Shown here: positions 7,070 through 12,348 of the stretch, in pieces | Layout: every line of letters begins with the position of its first letter | How positions within the stretch are numbered: position 1 is the stretch's first letter | Notes under the pieces: generated by a model | Database searches by the model: none | Seen by the model: the letters and a program-made list of their open reading frames with translations, nothing else | Told to the model about the DNA's origin: nothing | Origin: Dehalococcoidales bacterium | Lineage (GTDB): Bacteria > Chloroflexota > Dehalococcoidia > Dehalococcoidales > Fen-1064 | Assembly: GCA_028713395.1 (NCBI GenBank) | Contig: JAQTOJ010000001.1 | Location: 1 to 39,008 of the forward strand | Reading direction: 5' to 3' | DNA length: 39,008 nucleotides | Made by a program: the position numbers and the translations under genes

Positions 7070-7221
7070 AACCAGTCTCCTTTGGGCATAAGCCCGTAAC
7101 CCGTGACTACCGCCGCCCATAGGGCTTTGGATCGGGTGATGTCGTTAACGCTCTGCTTACCAGGTGCCCATATCGTTGGCCAGACGCTCCGCCCCTGCAC
7201 TTCTCGGTGTGCAGGTACCAT
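7066..7221 (-). CDS. Putative small protein, 51 aa, in an inverted-repeat-rich block
   Basis: The frame stays open upstream to about 7280 without another usable start; the only ATG is 7221 (MVPAHREVQGRSVWPTIWAP). The reading ends ...YGLMPKGDWL and its TGA overlaps the next ATG as ATGA, which argues for a real coupled gene. No Shine-Dalgarno is seen at 7221, and the coding stretch also contains a perfect 7-bp hairpin. Either the start is non-canonical, a frameshift hides the true 5' end, or this is mainly RNA structure with a chance frame. Confidence 0.4.
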   Translation of the reverse strand: MVPAHREVQGRSVWPTIWAPGKQSVNDITRSKALWAAVVTGYGLMPKGDWL

Positions 7222-7285
7222 GCGGTAGTAGACAGCATAAAGTCTTACCTGTATCGGTAGAGGTATTGCGCTAAACTTCCTCTAC
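7194..7285 (-). ncRNA. Inverted-repeat-dense segment, possible RNA structure
   Basis: Two perfect 7-bp stems lie close together: CCTGCAC 7194-7200 with GTGCAGG 7209-7215 (8-nt loop), and GTAGAGG 7257-7263 with CCTCTAC 7279-7285 (15-nt loop). Smaller 4- to 5-bp hairpins flank them (TACC-4-GGTA near 7217, TATAG-5-CTATA near 7300, GGGC-4-GCCC near 7090). The block is more GC-rich than its neighbours. It could be a structured leader for the 7066 gene or an independent RNA. Confidence 0.35.
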
Positions 7286-7384
7286 ACCCCGGGTCAGGGC
7301 CTATAGATCCACTATAATCGTTGCGCTTTTCTTTCATGCAGCCACGCAAGGGGGCCAGAATTCTATCGTGTGAAGTACGGCGAC

Positions 7385-7415
7385 TTGTATTCGGGAGAAA
7401 GATTTGAGATATAAT
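7385..7415 (+). promoter_or_regulatory. Putative plus-strand promoter
   Basis: A perfect -10 TATAAT lies at 7410-7415, with a weak -35 TTGTAT at 7385-7390 (19-nt spacing). It points against the surrounding leftward operon and towards the terminator at 7483-7513. Predicted start near 7422. Confidence 0.35.
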
Positions 7416-7421
7416 GAAAGT

Positions 7422-7513
7422 ATCAATCCCGTCGTGTTCGCAAACCGACGATGCCTGATTAGCGCAATGCTGTCAAGCCCTAAATGCCTAACTTTAATCG
7501 GTTGGGCATTTTT
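7422..7513 (+). ncRNA. Putative small RNA, about 92 nt, opposite to the operon
   Basis: Inferred from a TATAAT box upstream and a strong intrinsic terminator at the end. The interval has a 5-bp hairpin (CGTCG 7430-7434 with CGACG 7446-7450) and no protein-like frame on the plus strand. It lies in the only clear gap of the leftward operon (7222-7533), directly downstream of the HNH-AP2 gene on the other strand. No RNA family is recognised. Confidence 0.4.
7483..7513 (+). terminator. Intrinsic terminator, plus strand
   Basis: A 10-bp stem with one G-U pair (AATGCCTAAC 7483-7492 with GTTGGGCATT 7501-7510, 8-nt loop) runs into a T-run (7509-7513). The opposite strand has no T-run after the stem, so it acts on plus-strand transcription although all nearby genes are on the minus strand. 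Confidence 0.6.
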
Positions 7514-7533
7514 GTAAGTGAACCGAGAAATTC

Positions 7534-7992
7534 TCATTTATTGATCCTAGCAAATTCGCCATGTAATTTTATTGCTTTGGCGTCATAAGCTTTTGCAGCT
7601 TCAATTAAATTTGCAAAAGTTCCAATGTAATATTTCTCTCCGTTGTATTTAATCTCCGCCCGCCATTTTTTTCTATACCAATAAACTCCTTTGTATCCTG
7701 ATTTATTAATCTTGCTTATTTTTCTGTTCCTTAAATTCTCGGCCTTAGTGCAAACCCTGAGATTAATCTTTCTATTATCGAGACCATTACCATTTATATG
7801 GTCTACTTGAATTCCTTTTTTAGCATTCAAGATAAGCCGGTGTAAGTAAATGGCCTTCTTGTTAACCGAAGCCCTAACGTAACGTATTTCTGTATTTTGG
7901 TTATATTGTATTATCCAGCGATAACCTTCGACTTTGTTCAAATCTTCTTCGTCTATGAAGACAGATTGATTTTTAATTTTAATTACGGCCAT
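7534..7992 (-). CDS. HNH homing endonuclease with AP2 domain, 152 aa
   Basis: The HNH part reads YLHRLILNAKKGIQVDHING, then GLDNRKINLRVCTKAEN (about residues 50-90), the standard HNH_3 core. It is followed by an AP2-like DNA-binding repeat (KSGYKGVYWYRKKWRAEI and YYIGTFANLIEAAKAYD). Such freestanding endonucleases are mobile in phages. The true start is the ATG at 7992 behind AGAAGGA; the upstream TTG in frame is not needed. It overlaps the previous gene by 10 nt and is AT-rich compared with the structured block after it. Probably a selfish insertion in the operon. Confidence 0.85.
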   Translation of the reverse strand: MAVIKIKNQSVFIDEEDLNKVEGYRWIIQYNQNTEIRYVRASVNKKAIYLHRLILNAKKGIQVDHINGNGLDNRKINLRVCTKAENLRNRKISKINKSGYKGVYWYRKKWRAEIKYNGEKYYIGTFANLIEAAKAYDAKAIKLHGEFARINK

Positions 7993-8207
7993 TTGCAATC
8001 CTTCTTTCCCCAGGGGTTACCTGTTTTAACGATGTTCAAGACTTCTTCGGCTGCGAGTCTACACATGGGCGTACCTTTGTAGCTGTGCTTACCAGCAATG
8101 CCTTTTAGTGTTTTAGTAGATGGACATTCTTTGCATGTCGGCGGGTATTCCATCTTTTTATTTTCCACTGCCAACAAATAACAACAGATCTTGTGGACGG
8201 TTTTCAT
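7983..8207 (-). CDS. Cys-rich small protein, 74 aa
   Basis: There are six to seven Cys residues (HKICCYLLA, PTCKECPSTK, MCRLAAEE, KDCKWP), possibly a zinc-binding fold. The start at 8207 overlaps the preceding 30-codon gene as ATGA, which supports it over the internal ATG at 8153. The last codons overlap the HNH-AP2 start. Function unknown. Confidence 0.6.
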   Translation of the reverse strand: MKTVHKICCYLLAVENKKMEYPPTCKECPSTKTLKGIAGKHSYKGTPMCRLAAEEVLNIVKTGNPWGKKDCKWP

Positions 8208-8296
8208 TGTTTAAATGCCATTATAATAAGACTTAAAAGAAAACATGCGGCAAACCACACCGCTGTCCAGTATAAAACTGATGCAATAGTTTTCAT
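8204..8296 (-). CDS. Membrane micro-protein, 30 aa
   Basis: Found by direct translation: MKTIASVLYWTAVWFAACFL continuing through LLSLIIMAF to a KQ end. It is a single transmembrane helix. It starts directly after the upstream stop (TAAATG) and ends in an ATGA overlap with the Cys-rich gene. Such precise packing on both sides is unlikely by chance. It is one of four such genes in this stretch; the role is unknown. Confidence 0.6.
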   Translation of the reverse strand: MKTIASVLYWTAVWFAACFLLSLIIMAFKQ

Positions 8297-8419
8297 TTAT
8301 TCACCTGCCATTTTTAGATATTGCCAACCAGCCCATAAAAGAATTAGTGAAATCCACCAAGGAGTAAATAATTGAACGACTACACAAGCTAGTGCCATCG
8401 TTAACCAGAATGGATCCAT
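8297..8419 (-). CDS. Membrane micro-protein, 40 aa
   Basis: Found by direct translation: MDPFWLTMALACVVVQLFTP, then WWISLILLWAGWQYLKMAGE. It has two short hydrophobic stretches around a Pro-Trp-Trp turn, so it may form a helical hairpin. The ATG overlaps the upstream stop (TAATG). No family recognised. Confidence 0.6.
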   Translation of the reverse strand: MDPFWLTMALACVVVQLFTPWWISLILLWAGWQYLKMAGE

Positions 8420-8502
8420 TACGTTCTCCAAATCATCCACGATACCGTAGCACCGATAACGGGAGAGAGTAGGATTAAGAGGATGAGAGTGTCAGGTGTC
8501 AT
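8419..8502 (-). CDS. Membrane micro-protein, 27 aa
   Basis: Found by direct translation: MTPDTLILLILLSPVIGATV followed by SWMIWRT. It is a single hydrophobic helix with a positively charged end. It overlaps the coiled-coil gene upstream by 11 nt and shares TAATG with the next micro-gene. Function unknown. Confidence 0.55.
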   Translation of the reverse strand: MTPDTLILLILLSPVIGATVSWMIWRT

Positions 8503-8698
8503 TGCTAGTAGATTTACCCAACCGGCTATATTCGACTTCTTTGGTCAATTTCTCTATCGTCATCTCAAGCCACAACTTTTGTTTCTCCATCTCCGCAATA
8601 CGTGCTTCTAGCTTTTTGTAGTCTTCGTATTTAACCCAATCTCCGTCTTTTGGGCTGTGAATAAAATTCACGTTAACGTTGTATCTTTCTACGGTCAT
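8492..8698 (-). CDS. Coiled-coil small protein, 68 aa
   Basis: The start at 8698 is supported by GAGAGGAGAT directly upstream; the longer frame from 8722 is not. The N-terminus (MTVERYNVNVNFIHSPKDGD) is beta-like and the C-terminal half is a clear coiled coil (YKKLEARIAEMEKQKLWLEM). It may scaffold a complex with neighbouring small proteins. No homologue recognised. Confidence 0.65.
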   Translation of the reverse strand: MTVERYNVNVNFIHSPKDGDWVKYEDYKKLEARIAEMEKQKLWLEMTIEKLTKEVEYSRLGKSTSNDT

Positions 8699-8718
8699 AT
8701 CTCCTCTCCCAACTAGTA

Positions 8719-8820
8719 TCAATCAATTGATCCTAAGAGCCATGAAATAGCCACCAAAATAAAAGGAGCTAGGAATATCATAATCATGAGATAAAGATAA
8801 CCTTCGGTGCATTCATTCAT
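8719..8820 (-). CDS. Membrane micro-protein, 33 aa
   Basis: Found by direct translation: MNECTEGYLYLMIMIFLAPF, then ILVAISWLLGSID. It has one transmembrane helix with acidic residues on the N-terminal side. GGAGGATAA lies upstream at a somewhat long spacing. It starts 3 nt after the preceding gene's stop and ends 20 nt before the next start. Confidence 0.55.
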   Translation of the reverse strand: MNECTEGYLYLMIMIFLAPFILVAISWLLGSID

Positions 8821-8823
8821 TAT

Positions 8824-9165
8824 TTATTTATCCTCCGTGAGAAGTTGCGCTAACGCTTGGGTGATGGCTTTGGATAATGTGGCACCGTAAGACTTATATG
8901 TTCGTGCCGATAAATCTTTATCGAAGTCCATAAATAACCTAACTTCCGAAGTTTTTCCGATGGACGATCCCCCCCTAGAAAATATTTCATAGGCATAAAT
9001 CTTCCCATCCTTCTTTGCTTTCTCTAGTAAGGCGAAGGCGGCTAGGTTGTCGTTTTCGTAGTCTGGTGTTAACTGAAAATAAATATCCTGGTTGATCTCT
9101 TCCGGGTATCTTGGATGATCATCGAACGCGATGGCTAGTCGTGCGTTTAAGCTGAGTTCAGTCAT
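8824..9165 (-). CDS. Hypothetical phage protein, 113 aa
   Basis: A soluble protein of mixed alpha/beta pattern: MTELSLNARLAIAFDDHPRY at the start and a helical end (YGATLSKAITQALAQLLTE). I recall similar small proteins in phage early regions but cannot name a family. It overlaps the zinc-ribbon gene upstream by ATGA. Confidence 0.6.
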   Translation of the reverse strand: MTELSLNARLAIAFDDHPRYPEEINQDIYFQLTPDYENDNLAAFALLEKAKKDGKIYAYEIFSRGGSSIGKTSEVRLFMDFDKDLSARTYKSYGATLSKAITQALAQLLTEDK

Positions 9166-9377
9166 TTTAATTCAGCTTTGTAAGCAATCATTGGTGATCC
9201 GCAAAGCGTACACATTGGTAAATCTTGGCTCGCACTAACTTGGTTGAAATTCCCACAGCCAACACATTTTACAGTTAATCGCTTGATTAATTTATTTTCC
9301 AGACAATGTTGGTCGTGATGTTTTTTGATGTAGGCATCCCCACGAGAAAATTCATCTTCGTAATAGTCAGCGCTCAT
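9162..9377 (-). CDS. Zinc-ribbon protein, 71 aa
   Basis: Two Cys pairs (VKCVGCGNFN and MCTLCGSP, about residues 37-58) form a zinc ribbon; a His-rich segment (YIKKHHDQHC) precedes it. The start is behind GTGAGGAGAT, a strong Shine-Dalgarno. It follows directly the structured block 9390-9700, so that block would be its 5' leader or an RNA processed from the same transcript. Confidence 0.7.
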   Translation of the reverse strand: MSADYYEDEFSRGDAYIKKHHDQHCLENKLIKRLTVKCVGCGNFNQVSASQDLPMCTLCGSPMIAYKAELK

Positions 9378-9389
9378 ATTTCATATCTC

Positions 9390-9700
9390 CTCACAGTAAA
9401 CCTACTCACAGTGATGGCCGGGTGCCCCTTTAACATTGCAGTCTTAGGCTTCACCGTTATCCCAGCGACCGGCCTATCCCAGCTTTCGCTGCATCACTGT
9501 TTTCAGTTACACAGTTACCTGTGTTCGTCAATTCATTGCGTGTCGTCTGACTTACAGGTCATCATCCCGGTCATCACGCTAAGCGGGTTCTCCGCTCCGA
9601 CACGACTATGCTGTTTTCTTCCTCCGACCGCTCTGAGTCGCGCAGCATTCTGTCGGTCTTACTTTCAAGCCGGTTGATTAGGCCAGCCTCACTCATGTTC
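9390..9700 (-). ncRNA. Candidate structured RNA, about 310 nt
   Basis: On the minus strand three hairpins with 4-nt loops stand in tandem: CACAG-GTAA-CTGTG (9510-9523), ACTG-AAAA-CAGT (9496-9507) and CAGC-GAAA-GCTG (9480-9491); two loops are GNRA. A 6-bp long-range stem GGCCGG/CCGGCC (9469-9474 with 9416-9421) closes about 47 nt. Further stems are AGCGG/CCGCT (9582-9596), GACCG/CGGTC (9626-9658) and GGCUGG/CCGGCU with G-U pairs (9668-9688). GC content is visibly above the flanks. No RNA family is recognised. Short overlapping frames exist (see 9574-9702), so coding cannot be fully excluded. Confidence 0.5.
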
Positions 9701-9702
9701 AT
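9574..9702 (-). CDS. Possible 42-aa protein overlapping the structured block
   Basis: The frame opens at ATG 9702, overlapping the upstream stop as ATGA, and reads MNMSEAGLINRLESKTDRML followed by an Arg/Glu-rich stretch ending RRTRLA. It ends at 9574 and is highly charged. The overlap supports it, but the same bases form several stems. Beyond it only shorter frames continue (including one ending ...RFTVRRYER near 9363). It may be real, or a chance frame in an RNA. Confidence 0.35.
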   Translation of the reverse strand: MNMSEAGLINRLESKTDRMLRDSERSEEENSIVVSERRTRLA

Positions 9703-9911
9703 TTAATCGACTCTGCTTCGTCTTTTATTTTTCCCAAAGCATGTAAAGTCATTCCAGGGTATTCTCCTTTAACTATCTCCGCCGCTCGCAGCATGCCTGC
9801 TTTGTAGAAGTGTTTTGCGAATACATATAGATGATTTACTTGTGCAGGAGGCAGCGAACGCTGACTATCGCATTTCATTTGTCTTTCCCATTCTTTCTCA
9901 AAGCTATTCAT
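9699..9911 (-). CDS. Hypothetical protein, 70 aa
   Basis: The start at 9911 overlaps the upstream stop (ATGAATAG) and is preferred over 9926. It is helical with conserved-looking segments (FEKEWERQMKCDSQRSLPP and FAKHFYKAGMLRAAEIV) that resemble a widespread small phage early protein (ExEW...FxAGW..A pattern). No function is known. Confidence 0.65.
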   Translation of the reverse strand: MNSFEKEWERQMKCDSQRSLPPAQVNHLYVFAKHFYKAGMLRAAEIVKGEYPGMTLHALGKIKDEAESIK

Positions 9912-10554
9912 CGAAACGCAACCCACGTCTTTTTATTTCTTCTTTTAAAATAGGCATAGCAACCGAAAGATCGTATTGCCCATCTGGGCTTTCGTTATAG
10001 AATTTACATGCTTTCAACAATTGTTCATTTGAAATTGGCTGCTCAGGCTCTTTGTTCGCCTCAATGACGCTCTTGACGGAATCTATTAGCATTGATAATG
10101 ATTTACCTAAATCTTGATATTCAACATGTCTTGTTTTCTTGATTGCCGCCTCTAAATACGCCATCACCTGTTTAGGGTCTTTGAGATTCACTGATTTAAC
10201 CTTTACATCGTAATTAGCATCATCGAAAGGCTTGTCGTACATAGTAGCTATTCTTCTTTCAACAAATTTGGCATTCTTGATTTGTTTTTCCCATTCATCA
10301 TAAGAAGCAAGACCTTTATCTACGATGTTCGGCGACGTATCCAATGGCGATTTTCCTTCTGGAATGTTTTCTAGATCGAGAGACTTCATGTTGTCTACGT
10401 GACCGCCTTGAAGTGTCCATGACATATTCGCTTCAAAACCTGTCCAGAAATGGATAATTCCAGTAACTGGATAGTTTGTATTTTTTATATCTGTACTCAA
10501 GATCGTTACTGGAGTTCCATTCTTAGTACGTACAGGTTTAGTGAAGTCGATCAT
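9904..10554 (-). CDS. Hypothetical early protein, 216 aa
   Basis: The N-terminal about 65 residues (FTKPVRTKNGTPVTILSTD, then MSWTLQGGHV) match a small domain often seen in phage early genes (KPVxTRDGxxVRIL...W...G). The remaining 150 residues are helical, charged and unrecognised, ending EEIKRRGLRFDE. Its 5' end overlaps the newly found 42-aa gene by 17 nt. Probably cytoplasmic; the role is unknown. Confidence 0.65.
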   Translation of the reverse strand: MIDFTKPVRTKNGTPVTILSTDIKNTNYPVTGIIHFWTGFEANMSWTLQGGHVDNMKSLDLENIPEGKSPLDTSPNIVDKGLASYDEWEKQIKNAKFVERRIATMYDKPFDDANYDVKVKSVNLKDPKQVMAYLEAAIKKTRHVEYQDLGKSLSMLIDSVKSVIEANKEPEQPISNEQLLKACKFYNESPDGQYDLSVAMPILKEEIKRRGLRFDE

Positions 10555-10666
10555 TTAATTCCTCGTCCTGAATGACAACGTAGCAGGGTCCAATCTCATC
10601 ACAGGTCTTATAGCAATAGCGTACGGTCGAAAGGTCAATCTCGTTTAGGTTTTCGACTTCTTCCAT
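10538..10666 (-). CDS. Small acidic protein, 42 aa
   Basis: Found by direct translation: MEEVENLNEIDLSTVRYCYK then TCDEIGPCYVVIQDEELNDR, ending LH. It fills the space between the Cro-like gene and the 216-aa gene, overlapping both (32 and 17 nt). It is acidic with three Cys. The sequence looks natural for a protein and fits the overlap habit of this operon. Function unknown. Confidence 0.55.
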   Translation of the reverse strand: MEEVENLNEIDLSTVRYCYKTCDEIGPCYVVIQDEELNDRLH

Positions 10667-10835
10667 TACTAAGGTAGTCATGTAGTTTCTGTACGGTCAG
10701 TAATCCTGGGTTTGAAATACGTCCTTTAAAGAACTTAAAAAGCCAGGATGGGCTAACGCCTGCCTCGTAGGCTATTTGGTCACGAGGCCGCTCGTCTTTG
10801 AGCAATAAATCCAGTGTTTCTTGATGTAGGTCCAT
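10635..10835 (-). CDS. Cro-like HTH regulator, 66 aa
   Basis: Helix-turn-helix of the XRE/Cro type: DQIAYEAGVSPSWLFKFFKG (residues 19-38) with the recognition helix at SPSWLFKFFKG, then LLTVQKLHDYLSN. Length suits a Cro or small repressor. It is the first gene of the leftward operon and faces a control region with repeated TACAGTAT elements, its likely operators. No Shine-Dalgarno is seen and the best promoter would start transcription within a few bases of the ATG, so the mRNA may be leaderless. No separate CI-type repressor is seen. Confidence 0.75.
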   Translation of the reverse strand: MDLHQETLDLLLKDERPRDQIAYEAGVSPSWLFKFFKGRISNPGLLTVQKLHDYLSNGRSRKPKRD

Positions 10836-10958
10836 AGTTAGATACTATAATACAGTATTAGTTCTTGTAAACTATTACCCGATGAACGGTACTTGCGTAC
10901 TAGTACAATTGGATATATCCTTACAGTATCAGAACGGATTCAACCAAGGAGACGACCA
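10836..10958. promoter_or_regulatory. Divergent control region with operator-like repeats
   Basis: It lies between the leftward Cro-like gene and the rightward operon. A palindrome ATACT-ataatac-AGTAT (10843-10859) overlaps the leftward promoter, and a second TACAGTAT occurs at 10922-10929. GTACTAGTAC (about 10907-10916) is another perfect palindrome. The leftward promoter: -35 TTTACA at 10871-10866, 16-nt spacer, -10 TATAGT at 10849-10844. A rightward promoter probably lies at 10902-10925 (TTGCGT, TATATC), but is weaker. Confidence 0.6.
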
Positions 10959-11120
10959 ATGGAACTGGACACACAACCGATGGAAATAGAGACGGAAACC
11001 TTTGAAGAATTACTGACCTTGCGCCGAGCCCTGCACGTTGCTCACTATGAGAACCCCATCGTGCTGGAACAGATTGAAGCGGGCATACAGAGCTATTTAT
11101 TCGGACCCGGAGATCGCTAA
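10959..11120 (+). CDS. Small acidic protein, 53 aa
   Basis: The start at 10959 has a strong Shine-Dalgarno (AAGGAGA, 7-8 nt upstream); a longer frame from 10893 begins before the promoter. Sequence MELDTQPMEIETETFEELLT and later helical Ala/Leu/Glu-rich. First gene of the rightward operon, so it may be the earliest expressed product. Not recognised. Confidence 0.65.
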   Translation: MELDTQPMEIETETFEELLTLRRALHVAHYENPIVLEQIEAGIQSYLFGPGDR

Positions 11121-11121
11121 C

Positions 11122-11310
11122 ATGGACGAGTACATTTACTTGAAGCTACCGACAAAGCACTTTACCACGGCCGACGTGATTCGCTTTGCCAACAGCAAGG
11201 GAACGAAACCGAAGTGGAAACCGAACGACCTGGCGAAGATCATTACGCTAGAACCGGATCAGGATAACCCCGTCATGACCCTGGTTAAAGCAATGGAGTC
11301 GTCACGATGA
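11122..11310 (+). CDS. Small protein, 62 aa
   Basis: It begins 2 nt after the previous stop (MDEYIYLKLPTKHFTTADVI) and carries a short motif FANSKGTKPKWKPNDLAKII that looks like an HTH or nucleic-acid-contacting segment. Upstream GGAG supports translation. The longer frame from 11038 is only a shadow over the previous gene. It overlaps the next gene as ATGA. Function unknown. Confidence 0.6.
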   Translation: MDEYIYLKLPTKHFTTADVIRFANSKGTKPKWKPNDLAKIITLEPDQDNPVMTLVKAMESSR

Positions 11311-11567
11311 ATTTCAAAATCATGCGCAGATATCATTACGAAGATGTGAGAGAGGTATTCGGTATGATGCTCTTAGATAAAAAACTGTGGGACGCGATAG
11401 ACGAATGCGATTTAACAGAGATCGGGAGGATTGTTTATAAAAATCTCGACACACGGAAAAAAGAAATAGAAGAAGACGAAGGCTTCGATCCTGATGAAGC
11501 GGCACGAGATGTGATCCGAGAATCACAAGCAGCAGACATCCAACAACACAACAGGAAACTATCATGA
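11307..11567 (+). CDS. Small acidic helical protein, 86 aa
   Basis: Unrecognised. Helical and strongly acidic in the second half (KKEIEEDEGFDPDEAARDVI). Overlaps both neighbours by ATGA. Such acidic early proteins may mimic DNA or bind host factors, but nothing in the sequence proves this. Confidence 0.6.
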   Translation: MNFKIMRRYHYEDVREVFGMMLLDKKLWDAIDECDLTEIGRIVYKNLDTRKKEIEEDEGFDPDEAARDVIRESQAADIQQHNRKLS

Positions 11568-11854
11568 CCTTGAAATCAAAAGTGAGAGAAACCGGAAATC
11601 CATTTAGGATAGGAAAATATTATTTGATCCGAACGGTAACAATGATTATTACTGGGAAAGTGGTAAGAGTTTTACCTAGTGAAATTGTGTTAGAGGAAGG
11701 AGCATGGATTGCCGATACAGGTAGATTTTCAGATGCACTTAAATCCGCGAATTTTAATGAAGTTGAACCTTTTCCATCTGGAGAAGTAATCGTCGGACGT
11801 GGTTCTCTTATAGATGCCTGCATAATTTCTACTTCGCCTAGATCACAAAAATGA
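11564..11854 (+). CDS. Conserved phage early protein, 96 aa
   Basis: Recognisable pattern: FRIGKYYLIRTVTMIITGKV, ..EIVLEEGAWIADTGRFSDA, ..EVEPFPSGEVIVGRGSLIDA. Proteins with this order occur in many phages of proteobacteria and are usually followed by a Gly/Ser-repeat protein, exactly as here. The fold is beta-rich and the role is not established. Confidence 0.7.
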   Translation: MTLKSKVRETGNPFRIGKYYLIRTVTMIITGKVVRVLPSEIVLEEGAWIADTGRFSDALKSANFNEVEPFPSGEVIVGRGSLIDACIISTSPRSQK

Positions 11855-12072
11855 ATCAGGCTATCTTAAAGTCTGGTTTTGATAAGAGCCGGAGCCGGAG
11901 CGGGAGCTGGAGCTGGAGCCGGAGCGGGAGCGGGAGCTGGAGCGGGAGCTGGAGCTGGAGCGGGAGCCGGAGCGGGAGCTGGAGCTGGAGCTGGAGCGGG
12001 AGCTGGAGCTGGAGCCGGAGCCGGAGCGGGAGCTGGAGCGGGAGCCGGAGCGGGAGCTGGAGCGTAATTTAA
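11851..12072 (+). CDS. Ser-X dipeptide-repeat protein, 73 aa
   Basis: The ATG overlaps the previous stop (ATGA), fixing the frame: a 12-residue start (MNQAILKSGFDK) and then about 29 dipeptides of Ser plus Arg, Gly or Trp (SRSRSGSWSWSRSGSG...). The frame choice agrees with related phage proteins that carry SG/YG repeats at this position after the same upstream gene. The two other open frames would give poly-Gly-Ala or, on the minus strand, poly-Ala-Pro and lack the overlap. Role unknown; Trp/Arg-rich repeats could bind nucleic acid or membranes. Confidence 0.65.
   Translation: MNQAILKSGFDKSRSRSGSWSWSRSGSGSWSGSWSWSGSRSGSWSWSWSGSWSWSRSRSGSWSGSRSGSWSVI
11889..12063 (+). repeat. Hexanucleotide repeat GGAGCN, about 29 copies
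   Basis: About 175 bp of uninterrupted 6-bp units GGAGC followed by C, G or T (never A), in no simple higher order. Only one of the six positions varies. It is a coding microsatellite that can change length by replication slippage without shifting frame. Confidence 0.95.
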
Positions 12073-12100
12073 TCGTAAACTATCATAAGGAGACGTTGAC

Positions 12101-12184
12101 ATGGACTCGTTTACAGCAATTGTAGTGTTAACGGTATTTTCATTGGTGGTAGTAGCGGTTCTTTTATTAGCGAGTAAAGAATAA
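12101..12184 (+). CDS. Membrane micro-protein, 27 aa
   Basis: Found by direct translation: MDSFTAIVVLTVFSLVVVAV then LLLASKE. One transmembrane helix. A strong AAGGAGA lies 9 nt upstream. It overlaps the next ATG as TAATG. Similar to the micro-proteins of the leftward operon in style but not in sequence. Confidence 0.65.
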   Translation: MDSFTAIVVLTVFSLVVVAVLLLASKE

Positions 12185-12348
12185 TGGAGAAACTTCTTTC
12201 GATTGCGTTCTTTGTGTTCTTTCTCTGCATGGTAGGGCTTTTGTTTTGGGTCATGGCTAAAAAAGATGTGGCCACGCCCGAAGAGAAGAAAGTCGAGTTC
12301 GACTACAACGCCTGGATGGTAAAGAAAACACCGGGGATTAAGAAATGA
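12184..12348 (+). CDS. Single-span membrane protein, 54 aa
   Basis: Found by direct translation: the N-terminal helix (LSIAFFVFFLCMVGLLFWVM) is followed by a charged cytoplasmic-looking tail (AKKDVATPEEKKVEFDYNAW). TAATG and ATGA junctions at both ends show tight coupling. Function unknown; with the preceding gene it forms a two-gene membrane pair. Confidence 0.65.
   Translation: MEKLLSIAFFVFFLCMVGLLFWVMAKKDVATPEEKKVEFDYNAWMVKKTPGIKK

Noticed and set aside
7334..7537. 67-codon minus-strand frame in the gap after the HNH gene
   Set aside because: No ribosome site, no protein-like features, and it lies across the plus-strand terminator and the predicted small RNA.
9306..9677. 123-codon open frame on the plus strand
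   Set aside because: Composition is Cys/Ser/Leu-rich without any domain, it opposes the operon, has no ribosome site and covers the hairpin-rich block; treated as a chance frame.
11889..12063. CRISPR-like array
   Set aside because: Units are 6 bp without spacers; it is a coding microsatellite.
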